DNA from: Flavivirga aquatica
GTDB taxonomy: Bacteria > Bacteroidota > Bacteroidia > Flavobacteriales > Flavobacteriaceae
Assembly: GCF_001747085.1 (NCBI RefSeq)
Contig: NZ_MDJD01000006.1
Coordinates: 102,627-166,626, forward strand
DNA length: 64,000 nt
Direction of reading: 5' to 3'
Of this stretch, positions 17,819 to 27,142 are shown in pieces. Both the position numbers and the translations under genes were made by a program. Under the pieces are notes generated by a model, which saw nothing but the letters and a program-made list of their open reading frames with translations, did not search any database and was not told the origin of the DNA. Numbering within the stretch: the first letter of the stretch is position 1; the number at the start of each line of letters is the position of its first letter.

Positions 17819-18472
17819 AGAAAGTTTCACAAATAAGTTATTTGCAATCATATTAGAAATTATAAACTCCTTACTTTCAATTTTTATAGATACCGAATTA
17901 TCAAAAGGTTCTTTATGGAGGATTACAAATGCGGTCCCTAAAGCAATATTATTATTATCTAAATACTTTAAAAACTCTGAAGAAGAATCATTAACACCCA
18001 CACAAATACACTGTTCACCTATAGCAACTTCAGATAAAAGAATTTTCTCTACTTTTTTAATTTCACCCATTTCATCAGGAATAGGATCTCCATGCGGATC
18101 ATGCGTTGGAAAATTCAAAAAAGCATCTAATTGTCTAATCAATTTTTCCGATTTTATGTGCTCTAATTGCTCGGCTACTTCATGAACTTCATCCCAAGAA
18201 AAGCTTAATTTTTCCACCAAAAAAACCTCCCAAAGTCTATGTTTTCTAACAATACCAATAGCAACTTGCCTTCCCTTACCTGTTAAATTAACACCTTGAT
18301 ACTTCTTATAATCTGCATAACCTTTCTCAGATAATTTCTTTACCATATCGGTAACAGACGATGCTTTAGTCTCCATCTCCTTAGCAATAGCATTGGTACT
18401 AACATTATTAGAGCCTTGCTTTCCTAAATGATAAATGGCTTTTATATAATTCTCTTCAGTAAGGGTAATCAT
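17816..18472 (-). CDS. DtxR/MntR-family metal-dependent transcriptional regulator
   Basis: The 218-aa protein has the full DtxR-family layout. A winged helix at 1-70 (LTEENYIKAIYHL, STNAIAKEMETKASSVTDMVKKL, VNLTGKGRQVAIGIVRKHRL) is followed by a dimerisation and metal-binding domain with EVAEQLEHI and FPTHDPHGDPIPD. The C-terminal SH3/FeoA-like domain runs from about 140. With Fe(II) or Mn(II) bound, such proteins repress metal uptake genes. The gene is divergent from the TonB receptor and importer operon and lies after feoAB. A 22-bp palindrome lies between the two promoters, the expected operator. Whether iron or manganese is sensed cannot be told from sequence. Confidence 0.92.
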   Translation of the reverse strand: MITLTEENYIKAIYHLGKQGSNNVSTNAIAKEMETKASSVTDMVKKLSEKGYADYKKYQGVNLTGKGRQVAIGIVRKHRLWEVFLVEKLSFSWDEVHEVAEQLEHIKSEKLIRQLDAFLNFPTHDPHGDPIPDEMGEIKKVEKILLSEVAIGEQCICVGVNDSSSEFLKYLDNNNIALGTAFVILHKEPFDNSVSIKIESKEFIISNMIANNLFVKLS

Positions 18473-18491
18473 AATTAAATTTTACGTTAAG

Positions 18492-18499
18492 CAAAGATA
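18492..18499 (-). promoter_or_regulatory. -7 box of the DtxR/MntR-type gene
   Basis: Minus-strand TATCTTTG matches TAnnTTTG, 20 bases before the regulator start. The palindromic operator begins 22 bp upstream of the box, over the -33 region. Confidence 0.65.
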
Positions 18500-18521
18500 T
18501 AATAATTATAATTTTAAAATG

Positions 18522-18543
18522 ATTTTTAGATTAATCTAAAAAT
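18522..18543. promoter_or_regulatory. 22-bp perfect palindrome, likely DtxR/MntR operator
   Basis: The inner 20 bases TTTTTAGATTAATCTAAAAA are a perfect palindrome, extended by one more A/T pair at each side. The core TTAGATTAATCTAA resembles DtxR-family operators (TTAGG-type arms in inverted repeat). It sits between the regulator's -7 box (18492-18499) and the TonB receptor's -7 box (18549-18556), covering the -33 region of both, so one bound dimer pair could control both directions. Confidence 0.75.
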
Positions 18544-18548
18544 ATATT

Positions 18549-18556
18549 TATATTTG
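18549..18556 (+). promoter_or_regulatory. -7 box of the TonB receptor operon
   Basis: TATATTTG matches TAnnTTTG, five bases after the palindrome. An ATG at 18572 follows at a normal leader distance, while the TTG at 18554 lies inside the box and cannot be the start. Confidence 0.7.
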
Positions 18557-18571
18557 CAAAAAATATTTTTA

Positions 18572-20818
18572 ATGAAATATCTAATATTATTTTTAGTATT
18601 ATTGAGTTCTTCAACATATTCACAAAACATAACAGGCAAAACAACTTCTAATGGTTTACCACTACCATATGTTAACATCTACCTAAAAGGCGCACAAAAA
18701 GGAGCTGTATCAAATGACGATGGAACATTTAAAATATCAAATATCAAATCAGGTAAATACACAGTTATTGCTTCTTTTACAGGATATCAACCTCAAAGAA
18801 AAACAATCACCATCTCTAATGCAGATGTTATTTTGAATTTCAACCTACCTGAATCTGAATTATTAGACGAAATAGTTGTAACCGGAACTCTAAAACCCGT
18901 GTCTCGTATCGACAGCCCTGTACCAGTAGAAATATACACGCCTACTTTTTTCAAAAAAAACCCAACGCCTAGTATTTTTGAAGCATTACAAAATGTAAAT
19001 GGTGTAAGACCACAATTAAATTGTGGACTTTGCAACACAGGAGATATTCATATTAACGGACTAGAAGGCCCATATACTCTAGTATTAATAGACGGTATGC
19101 CAATTGTAAGTGGCCTTTCTACAGTTTATGGATTATCAGGAATCCCTAATAGTTTAGTAGAACGCATTGAAATTGTAAAAGGCCCAGCATCATCCTTATA
19201 TGGAAGCGAAGCTGTAGCTGGCTTAGTAAATGTAATTACAAAAAAACCTAGTAACGCTCCTCTATTTAGTGCAGATGTTTTTTCTACATCATGGGGAGAA
19301 TATAATTTAGATTTTGGAGGCAAATTTAAAACAGGAAAAGCATACGCATTACTAGGCGTAAACTACTTTAACTACAACCAACGTATTGATAACAATAATG
19401 ATGGCTACACAGATTTAACATTACAAGACCGTGTTTCAATATTTAATAAATGGAGTTTTGAACGGAAAAGCGGAAAAGCATTTTCTTTAGCAGGTCGTTT
19501 TTTTTATGAAGACAGATGGGGAGGAGAAACCAATTGGGATAAAAGTTTTCGAGGAGGCACAGACATTTATGGAGAAAGTATTTACACATCTCGTGGTGAA
19601 CTATTTGGAATATATGAATTACCAACTACCGAAGATATTGACTTTACATTTTCGGCAACCACACACGATCAAAACTCTTTTTACGGAAACACATCATACA
19701 ACGCACAGCAACATATTGTATTTGGACAAACAACCTGGAATCGTGTTTTAGGTAAACATGATCTATTAATAGGAGCAACAGGACGATACAATTATTACGA
19801 CGATAATACACCTGCCACAAAAAACGATGATAAAAATAATCCAGACGAAATTTTTATACCAAGCATTTTTGTACAAAACCAATGGAAATTCCTTCCTAAA
19901 CACGAATTACTAACAGGGTTACGTTACGATTACGATAAGCGTCACGGAAGCATTATAACACCAAGATTAGCCTATAAATTTGCACCAACTAAAAACGATG
20001 CCATTCGTTTAAATATAGGAACAGGCTTTAGAGTTGTTAATTTATTTACAGAAGATCATGCCGCATTAACAGGGTCTAGAGAAGTTATTATTAAAGAAGA
20101 TTTAGACCCCGAGCAATCCATTAACTTCAATTTAAATTATTTAATGAAGCGTTATTTAAATTCTGGAACCTTCTTTAACATAGAAGCTTCTGCTTGGTAC
20201 ACGCATTTTTCAAACCGAATAAATCCAGATTACGACACTAATGTAGACCAAGTAATATATGCCAACTCCAATGGACATTCTATTTCACAAGGTGTTAGTT
20301 TACAAACCGATGTTAATTTTGGATTTGGTTTAAAAGCATTATTAGGCGCATCGCTACAAGAAGTTGCTAATATCGAAAACGGAAATAAAACCCGGCAAGC
20401 ATTAACAGAAGGATTTAATGCCAATTGGGGTTTAAGCTATAACATACAACCCGCAAATTTACTTATAGATTTTACAGGCAATTTATATGGCCCAATGCGT
20501 TTAGCCACACAAGAATTCACAAATGAAGCAGGTATTTTTATTGAAGATCCAAGAGATAAAAATTCACCGTTTTGGTCTGTTATGAATATTCAATTAACCT
20601 ATAAAGGCATTAAAAATGTAGAACTTTATGGAGGTGTTAAAAACTTATTAGATTGGACACCCGCAAAAAATAATCCTTTTGTGATTTCTCGCGGAGACGA
20701 TCCTTTCGAAAAAAACATACAAAATCCTCAACAAGACTTAAGCTTCGACACTACATACGTTTTCACCTCATTACAAGGTATTCGTAGTTTCTTTGGGGTA
20801 CGTTATAATTTATTTTAA
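18572..20818 (+). CDS. TonB-dependent receptor, metal or metallophore uptake
   Basis: From the chosen ATG this is 748 aa. It has a signal peptide (MKYLILFLVLLSSSTYSQ), a carboxypeptidase-regulatory-like beta domain (ITGKTTSNGLPLPYVNIYLK..., to about 95), a plug (about 105-225: PSIFEALQNVNGV..., LVLIDGMPIVSGLST, RIEIVKGPASSLYGSEAVAG) and a 22-strand-type barrel ending in an aromatic residue (FFGVRYNLF). The plug has an unusual Cys151-x-x-Cys154 in LNCGLCNTGDIHINGLEGPY. It is followed by a thioredoxin-like protein and a metal ABC importer and is controlled from the DtxR-type operator, so the substrate is probably a transition metal. Confidence 0.88.
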   Translation: MKYLILFLVLLSSSTYSQNITGKTTSNGLPLPYVNIYLKGAQKGAVSNDDGTFKISNIKSGKYTVIASFTGYQPQRKTITISNADVILNFNLPESELLDEIVVTGTLKPVSRIDSPVPVEIYTPTFFKKNPTPSIFEALQNVNGVRPQLNCGLCNTGDIHINGLEGPYTLVLIDGMPIVSGLSTVYGLSGIPNSLVERIEIVKGPASSLYGSEAVAGLVNVITKKPSNAPLFSADVFSTSWGEYNLDFGGKFKTGKAYALLGVNYFNYNQRIDNNNDGYTDLTLQDRVSIFNKWSFERKSGKAFSLAGRFFYEDRWGGETNWDKSFRGGTDIYGESIYTSRGELFGIYELPTTEDIDFTFSATTHDQNSFYGNTSYNAQQHIVFGQTTWNRVLGKHDLLIGATGRYNYYDDNTPATKNDDKNNPDEIFIPSIFVQNQWKFLPKHELLTGLRYDYDKRHGSIITPRLAYKFAPTKNDAIRLNIGTGFRVVNLFTEDHAALTGSREVIIKEDLDPEQSINFNLNYLMKRYLNSGTFFNIEASAWYTHFSNRINPDYDTNVDQVIYANSNGHSISQGVSLQTDVNFGFGLKALLGASLQEVANIENGNKTRQALTEGFNANWGLSYNIQPANLLIDFTGNLYGPMRLATQEFTNEAGIFIEDPRDKNSPFWSVMNIQLTYKGIKNVELYGGVKNLLDWTPAKNNPFVISRGDDPFEKNIQNPQQDLSFDTTYVFTSLQGIRSFFGVRYNLF

Positions 20819-20826
20819 CAAGAAAA

Positions 20827-21285
20827 ATGAAACACTTACTATACATATTACTATTTAGCTCTCAATGCGTTTTAGCGCAACTAAAAACCTATTCTTTCGA
20901 AGAGTTATCCTCTTTAAAAAAAGAAAAACCCATAGTTGTTTTTTTACATGCTAATTGGTGTAAGTATTGTAATGTCATGAAAAACACTACTTTTAAACAA
21001 GACAAAATTATTGAAACATTAAATAACGAATTCTATTTTGTTTCTTTTAATGGCGAACAAAAAGAACCTGTAACATTTCAAAATCATACATTCAAATATA
21101 AAAGCACAGGAAAAAAAACGGGAGTACATGAATTAACAGAAGCATTAGGCACATACAATTCTAAAGTTTCTTATCCCACAACAGTAATATTAAACACCAA
21201 TAAGGAAATTATATTTCAACACCCTTACCTATTAAAACCCAAAGAATTTTTAAAAGTACTAAACGCCGTTAAAAAGAAGCTATAA
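20827..21285 (+). CDS. Secreted thioredoxin-like protein
   Basis: The 152-aa precursor has a signal peptide (MKHLLYILLFSSQCVLAQ) and a thioredoxin fold with active site CKYC (Cys45, Cys48) in FLHANWCKYCNVM and the cis-Pro region SYPTTVIL. This places it in the periplasm as a thiol-disulfide protein. It lies eight bases after the TonB receptor, so it is in the same operon. A plausible job is to keep the CxxC of the receptor plug, or a metal ligand, reduced. That link is inferred from adjacency. Confidence 0.87.
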   Translation: MKHLLYILLFSSQCVLAQLKTYSFEELSSLKKEKPIVVFLHANWCKYCNVMKNTTFKQDKIIETLNNEFYFVSFNGEQKEPVTFQNHTFKYKSTGKKTGVHELTEALGTYNSKVSYPTTVILNTNKEIIFQHPYLLKPKEFLKVLNAVKKKL

Positions 21286-21296
21286 AGGCTTGCCTA

Positions 21297-21327
21297 TTGA
21301 AAATTGATTTTAAATAAGTTAAGTTTG
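21297..21327 (+). promoter_or_regulatory. Internal promoter before the substrate-binding protein
   Basis: TTG (21297-21299), 20 bp, then TAAGTTTG (21320-21327), matching the Bacteroidota consensus. It would let the ABC importer genes be transcribed independently of the TonB receptor. Confidence 0.6.
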
Positions 21328-21357
21328 CCTTTCAAGGCTTAAAATAAATTTAAGAAC

Positions 21358-22263
21358 ATGAAAAACATAATTTTAGTAGCCCTCTTAATCTCAACAATTT
21401 TTAGTTGTAAAGAGAAAAAAAAGACCAACAGCAAGCTAAATATAATAACTACAACCTCTATGATAACCGATTTGGTTAAAAATATAGGAGGAGACCATAT
21501 TAATTTACAAGGATTAATGGGCAGCGGTGTAGATCCACACCTATACAAAGCTAGCGAAGGCGATGTATCCAAATTAGCCAACGCCGATGTTATTTTTTAT
21601 AACGGTTTGCACTTAGAAGGCAAATTAGTTGACATTTTTGAGAAAATGAAAAACAAAAAAACCATCGCCATCTCAGACGCTCTAGACAAAAACACACTTA
21701 TAGGATCAGATTATTTTGCATCAAACTACGATCCACACATTTGGTTTAATGCAGACTACTGGATACAAGCCACACAATTTGTAGTTACCAAACTATCTGA
21801 AGCCATTCCAGAACAAAAAACCACTTTTCAAACAAACGGCTCAAAATATATAAAGCAACTGGAAGCATTAAAAACAACATTAACCGCAACTATAAATACA
21901 CTTCCACAAGAAAAACGTATTTTAGTAACAGCGCACGATGCCTTTAATTATTTTGGAAAATCTTTTGGTTTCGAAGTTGTAGGTTTACAAGGACTCTCTA
22001 CCGCCACAGAAGCAGGTGTACAAGACGTTCAAAAACTGGCAGCATTTATTATAGAAAAAAATGTAAAAGCTATATTTGTAGAAAGTTCGGTACCAAAACG
22101 CACTATCGAAGCCCTACAAGCAGCAGTAAAATCTAAAAATCATGAAGTATCAATAGGAGGTACATTATACTCAGATGCACTAGGAAACTTAGGCACCGCG
22201 GAAGGCACCTATATAGGCATGTTTAAATACAATGTAAATACCATAGTAAATGCATTAAAATAA
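21358..22263 (+). CDS. Metal ABC transporter substrate-binding lipoprotein (TroA/MntC/ZnuA-like)
   Basis: The 301-aa precursor has a lipobox IFSC (Cys17). The cluster A-I fold is clear: TTTSMITDLVKNIGGDHINL, GVDPHLYKASEGD (first metal His), NGLHLEGKL, DPHIWFN (second His), TAHDAFNYFGKSFGF, and VESSVPKRTIEAL with SIGGTLYSDALG at the end (third and fourth ligands). The His-rich loop of dedicated zinc-binding ZnuA is absent, which leans towards manganese or iron. It delivers metal to the ATPase/permeases downstream. Confidence 0.92.
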   Translation: MKNIILVALLISTIFSCKEKKKTNSKLNIITTTSMITDLVKNIGGDHINLQGLMGSGVDPHLYKASEGDVSKLANADVIFYNGLHLEGKLVDIFEKMKNKKTIAISDALDKNTLIGSDYFASNYDPHIWFNADYWIQATQFVVTKLSEAIPEQKTTFQTNGSKYIKQLEALKTTLTATINTLPQEKRILVTAHDAFNYFGKSFGFEVVGLQGLSTATEAGVQDVQKLAAFIIEKNVKAIFVESSVPKRTIEALQAAVKSKNHEVSIGGTLYSDALGNLGTAEGTYIGMFKYNVNTIVNALK

Positions 22264-22411
22264 TATTTTTCGAAGCTATGTCCTGCTATCCGCTATATCT
22301 TTTTCTCGTACCTCAAAAAAGGATGCCGCTTCTATCAGGGCTAGATTATCCGTAAAGGCAAGAGCAAAACGTTAAAGCACAGCATACCATTCACTGCAAG
22401 AAAATAAAAAT
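22264..22411. repeat. GC-richer intergenic insert within the metal operon
   Basis: About 148 bases separate the binding protein and the ATPase. They are visibly richer in G and C than the surroundings (for example GCTATGTCCTGCTATCCGC at 22275 and GATGCCGCTTCTATCAGGGC at 22322). No ORF with a start is convincing, and no strong hairpin spans the whole. The composition and position suggest a dispersed intergenic repeat. I cannot see a second copy in this window. Confidence 0.4.
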
Positions 22412-23149
22412 ATGAAAAAAAACATCGCAGTAAAAATAGACGATTTAACCGTAGCCTATAACTACAAACCCGTACTTTGGGATATCGACTTAGAAATCCC
22501 CGAAGGCGTTCTCATGGCTATTGTAGGACCTAATGGAGCAGGAAAATCAACACTAATAAAATCAATATTAGGCATACTAAAACCCATAGCAGGCAGCGTT
22601 ACTATTTACAATAAACCCTATAAAAAACAACGCTCGTTAGTTGCCTATGTTCCTCAAAAAGGTAGTGTAGATTGGGATTTCCCAACCACAGCCCTCGATG
22701 TTGTTATGATGGGAACCTACGGCAGTTTAGGCTGGATAAAACGCCCCGGGCAAAAAGAAAAAAAAGCAGCACTAGAAGCCTTAGAAAAAGTAGGCATGCT
22801 CCCCTTTAAAAGCAGACAAATAAGTCAGCTTTCTGGCGGACAACAACAACGCATATTTTTAGCCAGAGCCTTAGTACAAAACGCATCTATTTATTTTATG
22901 GACGAACCTTTTCAAGGCGTAGATGCCACAACCGAAATAGCCATTATTAATATTTTAAAAGAATTACGTAAAGCACGAAAAACAGTCATTGTAGTCCATC
23001 ACGATTTACAAACTGTCCCTGAATATTTCGATTGGGTTACCTTTTTAAACGTTAAAAAAATTGCCACAGGTCCTGTTAAAGATATTTTTAATGATGATAA
23101 CTTAACAAAAACCTACGGAATTAATTATAAAGTGAGTATACAGGAATGA
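22412..23149 (+). CDS. Metal ABC transporter ATP-binding protein
   Basis: A 245-aa ATPase with Walker [10 protein letters not shown] (39-47), Q-loop [13 protein letters not shown], signature LSGGQQQR near 140 and Walker B IYFMDEPF near 165, followed by a switch His (VVHHDL). The sequence fits the Mn/Zn/Fe chelate-type (TroB/ZnuC/MntB) ATPases. It powers the two permeases encoded downstream. Its stop overlaps the next start by four bases (ATGA). Confidence 0.95.
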   Translation: MKKNIAVKIDDLTVAYNYKPVLWDIDLEIPEGVLMAIVGPNGAGKSTLIKSILGILKPIAGSVTIYNKPYKKQRSLVAYVPQKGSVDWDFPTTALDVVMMGTYGSLGWIKRPGQKEKKAALEALEKVGMLPFKSRQISQLSGGQQQRIFLARALVQNASIYFMDEPFQGVDATTEIAIINILKELRKARKTVIVVHHDLQTVPEYFDWVTFLNVKKIATGPVKDIFNDDNLTKTYGINYKVSIQE

Positions 23150-24780
23150 AAAATAAAATTTACATAAAACATTGGCTAGCTCTTAAACCCAAAGACTACA
23201 GTAGTAACACAGATTTTTATTACCTCAAAGTAGCTAACAAAATAAACGCAAATTTAAATCCTTCATTAAATTTAACGCTTTCTCAATTCATTGAGAAGGA
23301 CGACATTCTATTACTATCCTGTTTTATAACCTGTTATTTTGAGGACATTATATCCCAAACTAATATATGGAGTACCTATAAATTAGCATACAAAAACCTA
23401 TACAATAAAAAACTACCTTTTTACAATATTGATGACAGATATGTAGATGACGAAATCAACTTTGAAGATGTTGCTTTTTTAACATGGTACTTTTTAAACA
23501 CCATCCAACAAGATAAATTTATAAATCCACTTAACGATTTTATTCTAATTATTGCAAGATTTGCTATGCAAATTCTAGAGGAAGAATATGAATACGCTCC
23601 AGAAAATAAAAATTTAAAAACTTTATTTACGTTTAAAAACAATGATGACGATTTTTATAAATCTAGAAAATTTATCCAACTTGTTTTCTTTGAGTCCTAT
23701 TTATTCTTTACAGATATTAAACAACAATTAGATTATGAAATTCTAGACCTTTTAGAAGAACATCGTCAAGAAAATGAAGCCTCTCCTGGTTTGTTAATGA
23801 GTTATATTCGCGAATACACTGAAGACTATACCTTTAACAAAAGAAGCTCATTGTTAGCTCTAAAAGCTAAAGACTGGACAGCTCAATTACTTGGTAGTTC
23901 ACACCCTCTTTATAAAAATATAACAAATATTACTGATAAAATTTTCGGGTTATTCTTATACAAAAGTCAAAATGAGAATTTTGTTAACCTAGAATATATA
24001 GCCTCTGGAATGCGTTTTGAAATGACAAAAAAATCATTCGACCATTACGAAGAGTTAAAAAAAGATGAGATTGTTTATATAGGATTAGTTAAATGGAAAA
24101 ACGAATGGTGGTTCTCAGGTAATTTTACCGTGTCCGATTTCGATGCTGATGTTATTTTAGATCAAAAAAATTCTGCAGATGCAAGATCCAAAGTTAACTC
24201 TTTAAATAATCCGTTAGAAATTCAGGAGATTCTTAATGTACAAGAAAAAGCCTTTTTAAAATATAATAACAATACTCCAATAGCCTTTATAAAATCCAAC
24301 GAAGTAGAAAAATTCACTTCAAATTTTATGGATTATTATAACGACTCGCTTAAATTATCAATCAAAAAACAAAAAGAAGCTAAACAAAATACAAAAGACG
24401 ACGGCTATTTTGGCACAGAGAATACTTTTAAAGATTTTAATTCAGAAGAACAAGAAGCTATTGTTTTTTTTAATCCAAAAAATGGAATAGAGATTTACTT
24501 TGATATTATTAATGCATTTCCAGATAAAAACAATCCTTTTTATACTGAAGAAAGTGAAGGTGATATTATGCATTTATTAATTTCACCCGAATATTCTACA
24601 GAATTCGTCTATTATTTTATAAATACATATAAAGATCAATTATCATTTTTTGAAAGAGAACCATACAAGAGCTATTTAGAAGATATCGATTTTCTACTTA
24701 AATTTTGGAAGAAAGATTCTTATTTCACAAAATCATCACTTATAATAACAGGAAAAAAGAATAAACTATCGATTTCATAG
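23146..24780 (+). CDS. Unknown protein, DUF3843-like, inside the metal ABC operon
   Basis: A 544-aa soluble, acidic/aromatic protein without signal or membrane helices. The N-terminus ([25 protein letters not shown]) recalls the uncharacterised Bacteroidota family DUF3843. It overlaps the ATPase gene by four bases, and the following permease appears to begin inside its 3' end. It is thus embedded between the ATPase and permeases of one transporter. No catalytic motif is visible. It may be a passenger or a regulator of the importer. Confidence 0.65.
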   Translation: MKNKIYIKHWLALKPKDYSSNTDFYYLKVANKINANLNPSLNLTLSQFIEKDDILLLSCFITCYFEDIISQTNIWSTYKLAYKNLYNKKLPFYNIDDRYVDDEINFEDVAFLTWYFLNTIQQDKFINPLNDFILIIARFAMQILEEEYEYAPENKNLKTLFTFKNNDDDFYKSRKFIQLVFFESYLFFTDIKQQLDYEILDLLEEHRQENEASPGLLMSYIREYTEDYTFNKRSSLLALKAKDWTAQLLGSSHPLYKNITNITDKIFGLFLYKSQNENFVNLEYIASGMRFEMTKKSFDHYEELKKDEIVYIGLVKWKNEWWFSGNFTVSDFDADVILDQKNSADARSKVNSLNNPLEIQEILNVQEKAFLKYNNNTPIAFIKSNEVEKFTSNFMDYYNDSLKLSIKKQKEAKQNTKDDGYFGTENTFKDFNSEEQEAIVFFNPKNGIEIYFDIINAFPDKNNPFYTEESEGDIMHLLISPEYSTEFVYYFINTYKDQLSFFEREPYKSYLEDIDFLLKFWKKDSYFTKSSLIITGKKNKLSIS

Positions 24781-25895
24781 AATACATAAAACTCGTTTTT
24801 ACAGACTACACTTTAAGAACCATAACTCTAGGTACAGCCATATTAGGAGCAGTAACAGGTATGTTAGGTAGTTTTGCTGTACTACGTAAACAAAGTCTTT
24901 TAGGCGATGCCATTTCGCATGCTGCATTACCCGGTATAGCTATAGCCTTTTTAATTACTGGAGCCAAAGACAGCAATACTCTTTTACTAGGCGCTTTAGT
25001 TAGCGGTCTTATAGGTACCTTCTGGATACGAGGCATTATCAAAAAAACACACCTAAAATCGGATACCGCATTAGGTCTTATATTATCTTTATTTTTTGGA
25101 TTCGGCATGTTACTGCTCACATTCATACAAAAACAACCCAATGCCAACCAAGCAGGATTAGACAAATATTTATTTGGTCAGGCCGCCACTTTATTAGAAA
25201 GCGATGTGTGGCTAATGGCAATCGTTACCAGTGTTTGTTTATTTGTATTACTATTATTCTGGAAAGAATTTAAAATCTTATTATTTGATGCAGATTACAC
25301 AAAAACACTAGGCTTTAACACCAAATTTATAGACATACTCATCACAACATTTATTGTACTCGCCATTGTTTTAGGACTCCAAACCGTAGGCGTGGTACTT
25401 ATGAGTGCCATGTTACTAGCACCCGCAGCTGCTGCAAGACAATGGACTAACAGTTTAGGCATGATGGTATTTTTAGCAGCACTATTTGGAGCATTTTCTG
25501 GTGTTTTTGGAACCGCTATTAGCGCCAGTCAAAACAACCTATCTACAGGACCAGTAATTGTTATAGTTGCAGGTATATTTGTCATATTTTCATTTATTTT
25601 TTCGCCAAGCCGAGGCTTATTATTTAAACAAATTCGATTTATAAAGAATCGTAGAGATTTGCAACTTCATAAAACCTTAGCATTTATGTATAATATTGCC
25701 GAAACACATGATGATATCTCACACCCGCATGCTATAAAAATATTAAACAATTTTCAAGGTTTCACAAAAGGTACTCTTCAAAAATTAGCAGATAAAAATT
25801 ATGTAACCATTAAAGGCAGCAATTGGAGTTTAACAAACGAAGGTTTTAAAACCGCTTCTAATTTATACAATCAACAAACTAAAAGCCATGAGTAG
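24768..25895 (+). CDS. Metal ABC transporter permease with C-terminal winged-helix domain (non-standard start)
   Basis: A TroC/ZnuB-type permease: GMLGSFAVLRKQSLLGDAIS, HAALPGIAIAFLI, and about eight to nine helices ending ...FSPSRGLLFKQI near residue 285. A further 85 residues (from LHKTLAFMYNIAETH to WSLTNEGFKTASNLY) look like a DtxR-type winged helix. The first ATG (24861) would cut off the conserved first helix. The frame upstream clearly codes for it ([19 protein letters not shown]) back to TAA at 24762, but has no ATG, GTG or TTG. By homology of shape the start is ATC at 24768 (or ATA at 24777), overlapping the previous gene. Confidence 0.8.
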   Translation: MDFIEYIKLVFTDYTLRTITLGTAILGAVTGMLGSFAVLRKQSLLGDAISHAALPGIAIAFLITGAKDSNTLLLGALVSGLIGTFWIRGIIKKTHLKSDTALGLILSLFFGFGMLLLTFIQKQPNANQAGLDKYLFGQAATLLESDVWLMAIVTSVCLFVLLLFWKEFKILLFDADYTKTLGFNTKFIDILITTFIVLAIVLGLQTVGVVLMSAMLLAPAAAARQWTNSLGMMVFLAALFGAFSGVFGTAISASQNNLSTGPVIVIVAGIFVIFSFIFSPSRGLLFKQIRFIKNRRDLQLHKTLAFMYNIAETHDDISHPHAIKILNNFQGFTKGTLQKLADKNYVTIKGSNWSLTNEGFKTASNLYNQQTKSHE

Positions 25896-27048
25896 TGCTC
25901 AAATAGAAATACAACTTATCGCTAGCATTGTTGCTATTGCTTGCGCCATTCCTGGAACTTTTTTAGTACTTAGAAAAATGGCTATGATTAGTGATGCCAT
26001 TAGTCATTCCATCTTGCCAGGCATTGTTATTGGTTTCTTTATAACACAAGATCTAAACTCGCCATTACTTATTTTTTTAGCAGCATTAACAGGAATTATT
26101 ACTGTTGTTTTAGTAGAATACATTCAAAAAACAGGATTAGTGAAAGAAGATACAGCCATTGGACTCGTATTCCCTATACTTTTTAGCATAGGTGTTATAC
26201 TTATTGCTAAAAACGCCAATGATGTGCATTTAGATGTCGATGCTGTTTTACTTGGTGAATTAGCCTTTGCTCCTTTTGACAGATTTATTATTGCAGATAC
26301 AGATGTTGGACCAAAATCCCTTTGGATTATTGGCAGCATCTTAACTATAACCATTGGTTTACTACTTTCTTTTTTTAAAGAACTAAAAGTAAGCACTTTT
26401 GATACCGGCTTAGCTGCATCTTTAGGATTTTCACCAGCTATTATCCATTACGGATTAATGACGGTTTCATCAATAACAACCGTTGGTGCTTTTGATGCCG
26501 TAGGTGCTATTTTAGTAGTTGCTTTAATGATTGCTCCTGCTGCAACAGCATACTTACTTACCAATAATTTAAAACGCATGCTTATTTACGCTATTAGCTT
26601 TGGTGTATTTAGCGCTATTTCTGGTTATTGGCTGGCACATGGATTAGACGCATCCATTGCAGGCTCAATAACCACCATGCTAGGCCTACTATTTTTAACT
26701 GTTTATCTATTTGCACCAAGCAAGGGTGTTATAGCCGTTTTATATAGAGAAAAACAACAACGCACCGAAGTCTCTTTGTTAACATTTTTACTACATTTAA
26801 AAAACCACAATGAAGAAGAAGAACGTCATGTAAATCACCTCAACGAGCATATTAATTGGCAAAAAGTACGTAGTAAAACCGTTTTAGAATTAGCTCTTAA
26901 AAATAACATGATATCCATTGAAAAAAGTATTGTATCACTTACTGCAAAGGGTGACGACTTTACTTCTCAAGCTATCGATTATATTATTACTAATGAAGAT
27001 GCTCAAATTGAGCATATGAAAGAAGACTTCTTTTTGTTTAGGGGGTAA
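25888..27048 (+). CDS. Second metal ABC transporter permease with C-terminal winged-helix domain
   Basis: This 386-aa TroD-type permease has an N-terminus IQLIASIVAIACAIPGTFLV followed by LRKMAMISDAISHSILPGIV and about nine helices to LFAPSKGVIAVLYRE near residue 285. It overlaps the first permease by eight bases. A C-terminal tail of about 90 residues (VSLLTFLLHLKNHNEEEERH ... SIVSLTAKGDDFTSQAIDYI) again resembles a winged helix with the LTxxG turn. The two permeases probably form a heterodimer. The tails may couple transport to metal sensing or sit at the cytoplasmic mouth. Confidence 0.9.
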   Translation: MSSAQIEIQLIASIVAIACAIPGTFLVLRKMAMISDAISHSILPGIVIGFFITQDLNSPLLIFLAALTGIITVVLVEYIQKTGLVKEDTAIGLVFPILFSIGVILIAKNANDVHLDVDAVLLGELAFAPFDRFIIADTDVGPKSLWIIGSILTITIGLLLSFFKELKVSTFDTGLAASLGFSPAIIHYGLMTVSSITTVGAFDAVGAILVVALMIAPAATAYLLTNNLKRMLIYAISFGVFSAISGYWLAHGLDASIAGSITTMLGLLFLTVYLFAPSKGVIAVLYREKQQRTEVSLLTFLLHLKNHNEEEERHVNHLNEHINWQKVRSKTVLELALKNNMISIEKSIVSLTAKGDDFTSQAIDYIITNEDAQIEHMKEDFFLFRG

Positions 27049-27142
27049 AATAGAACAAATAATATATTGAAAAAAGAACAATTGATAGAATAAAAAGCTT
27101 TTTTATATTTTAGACACTGACTTTTAAATAAGTTTACAATTA

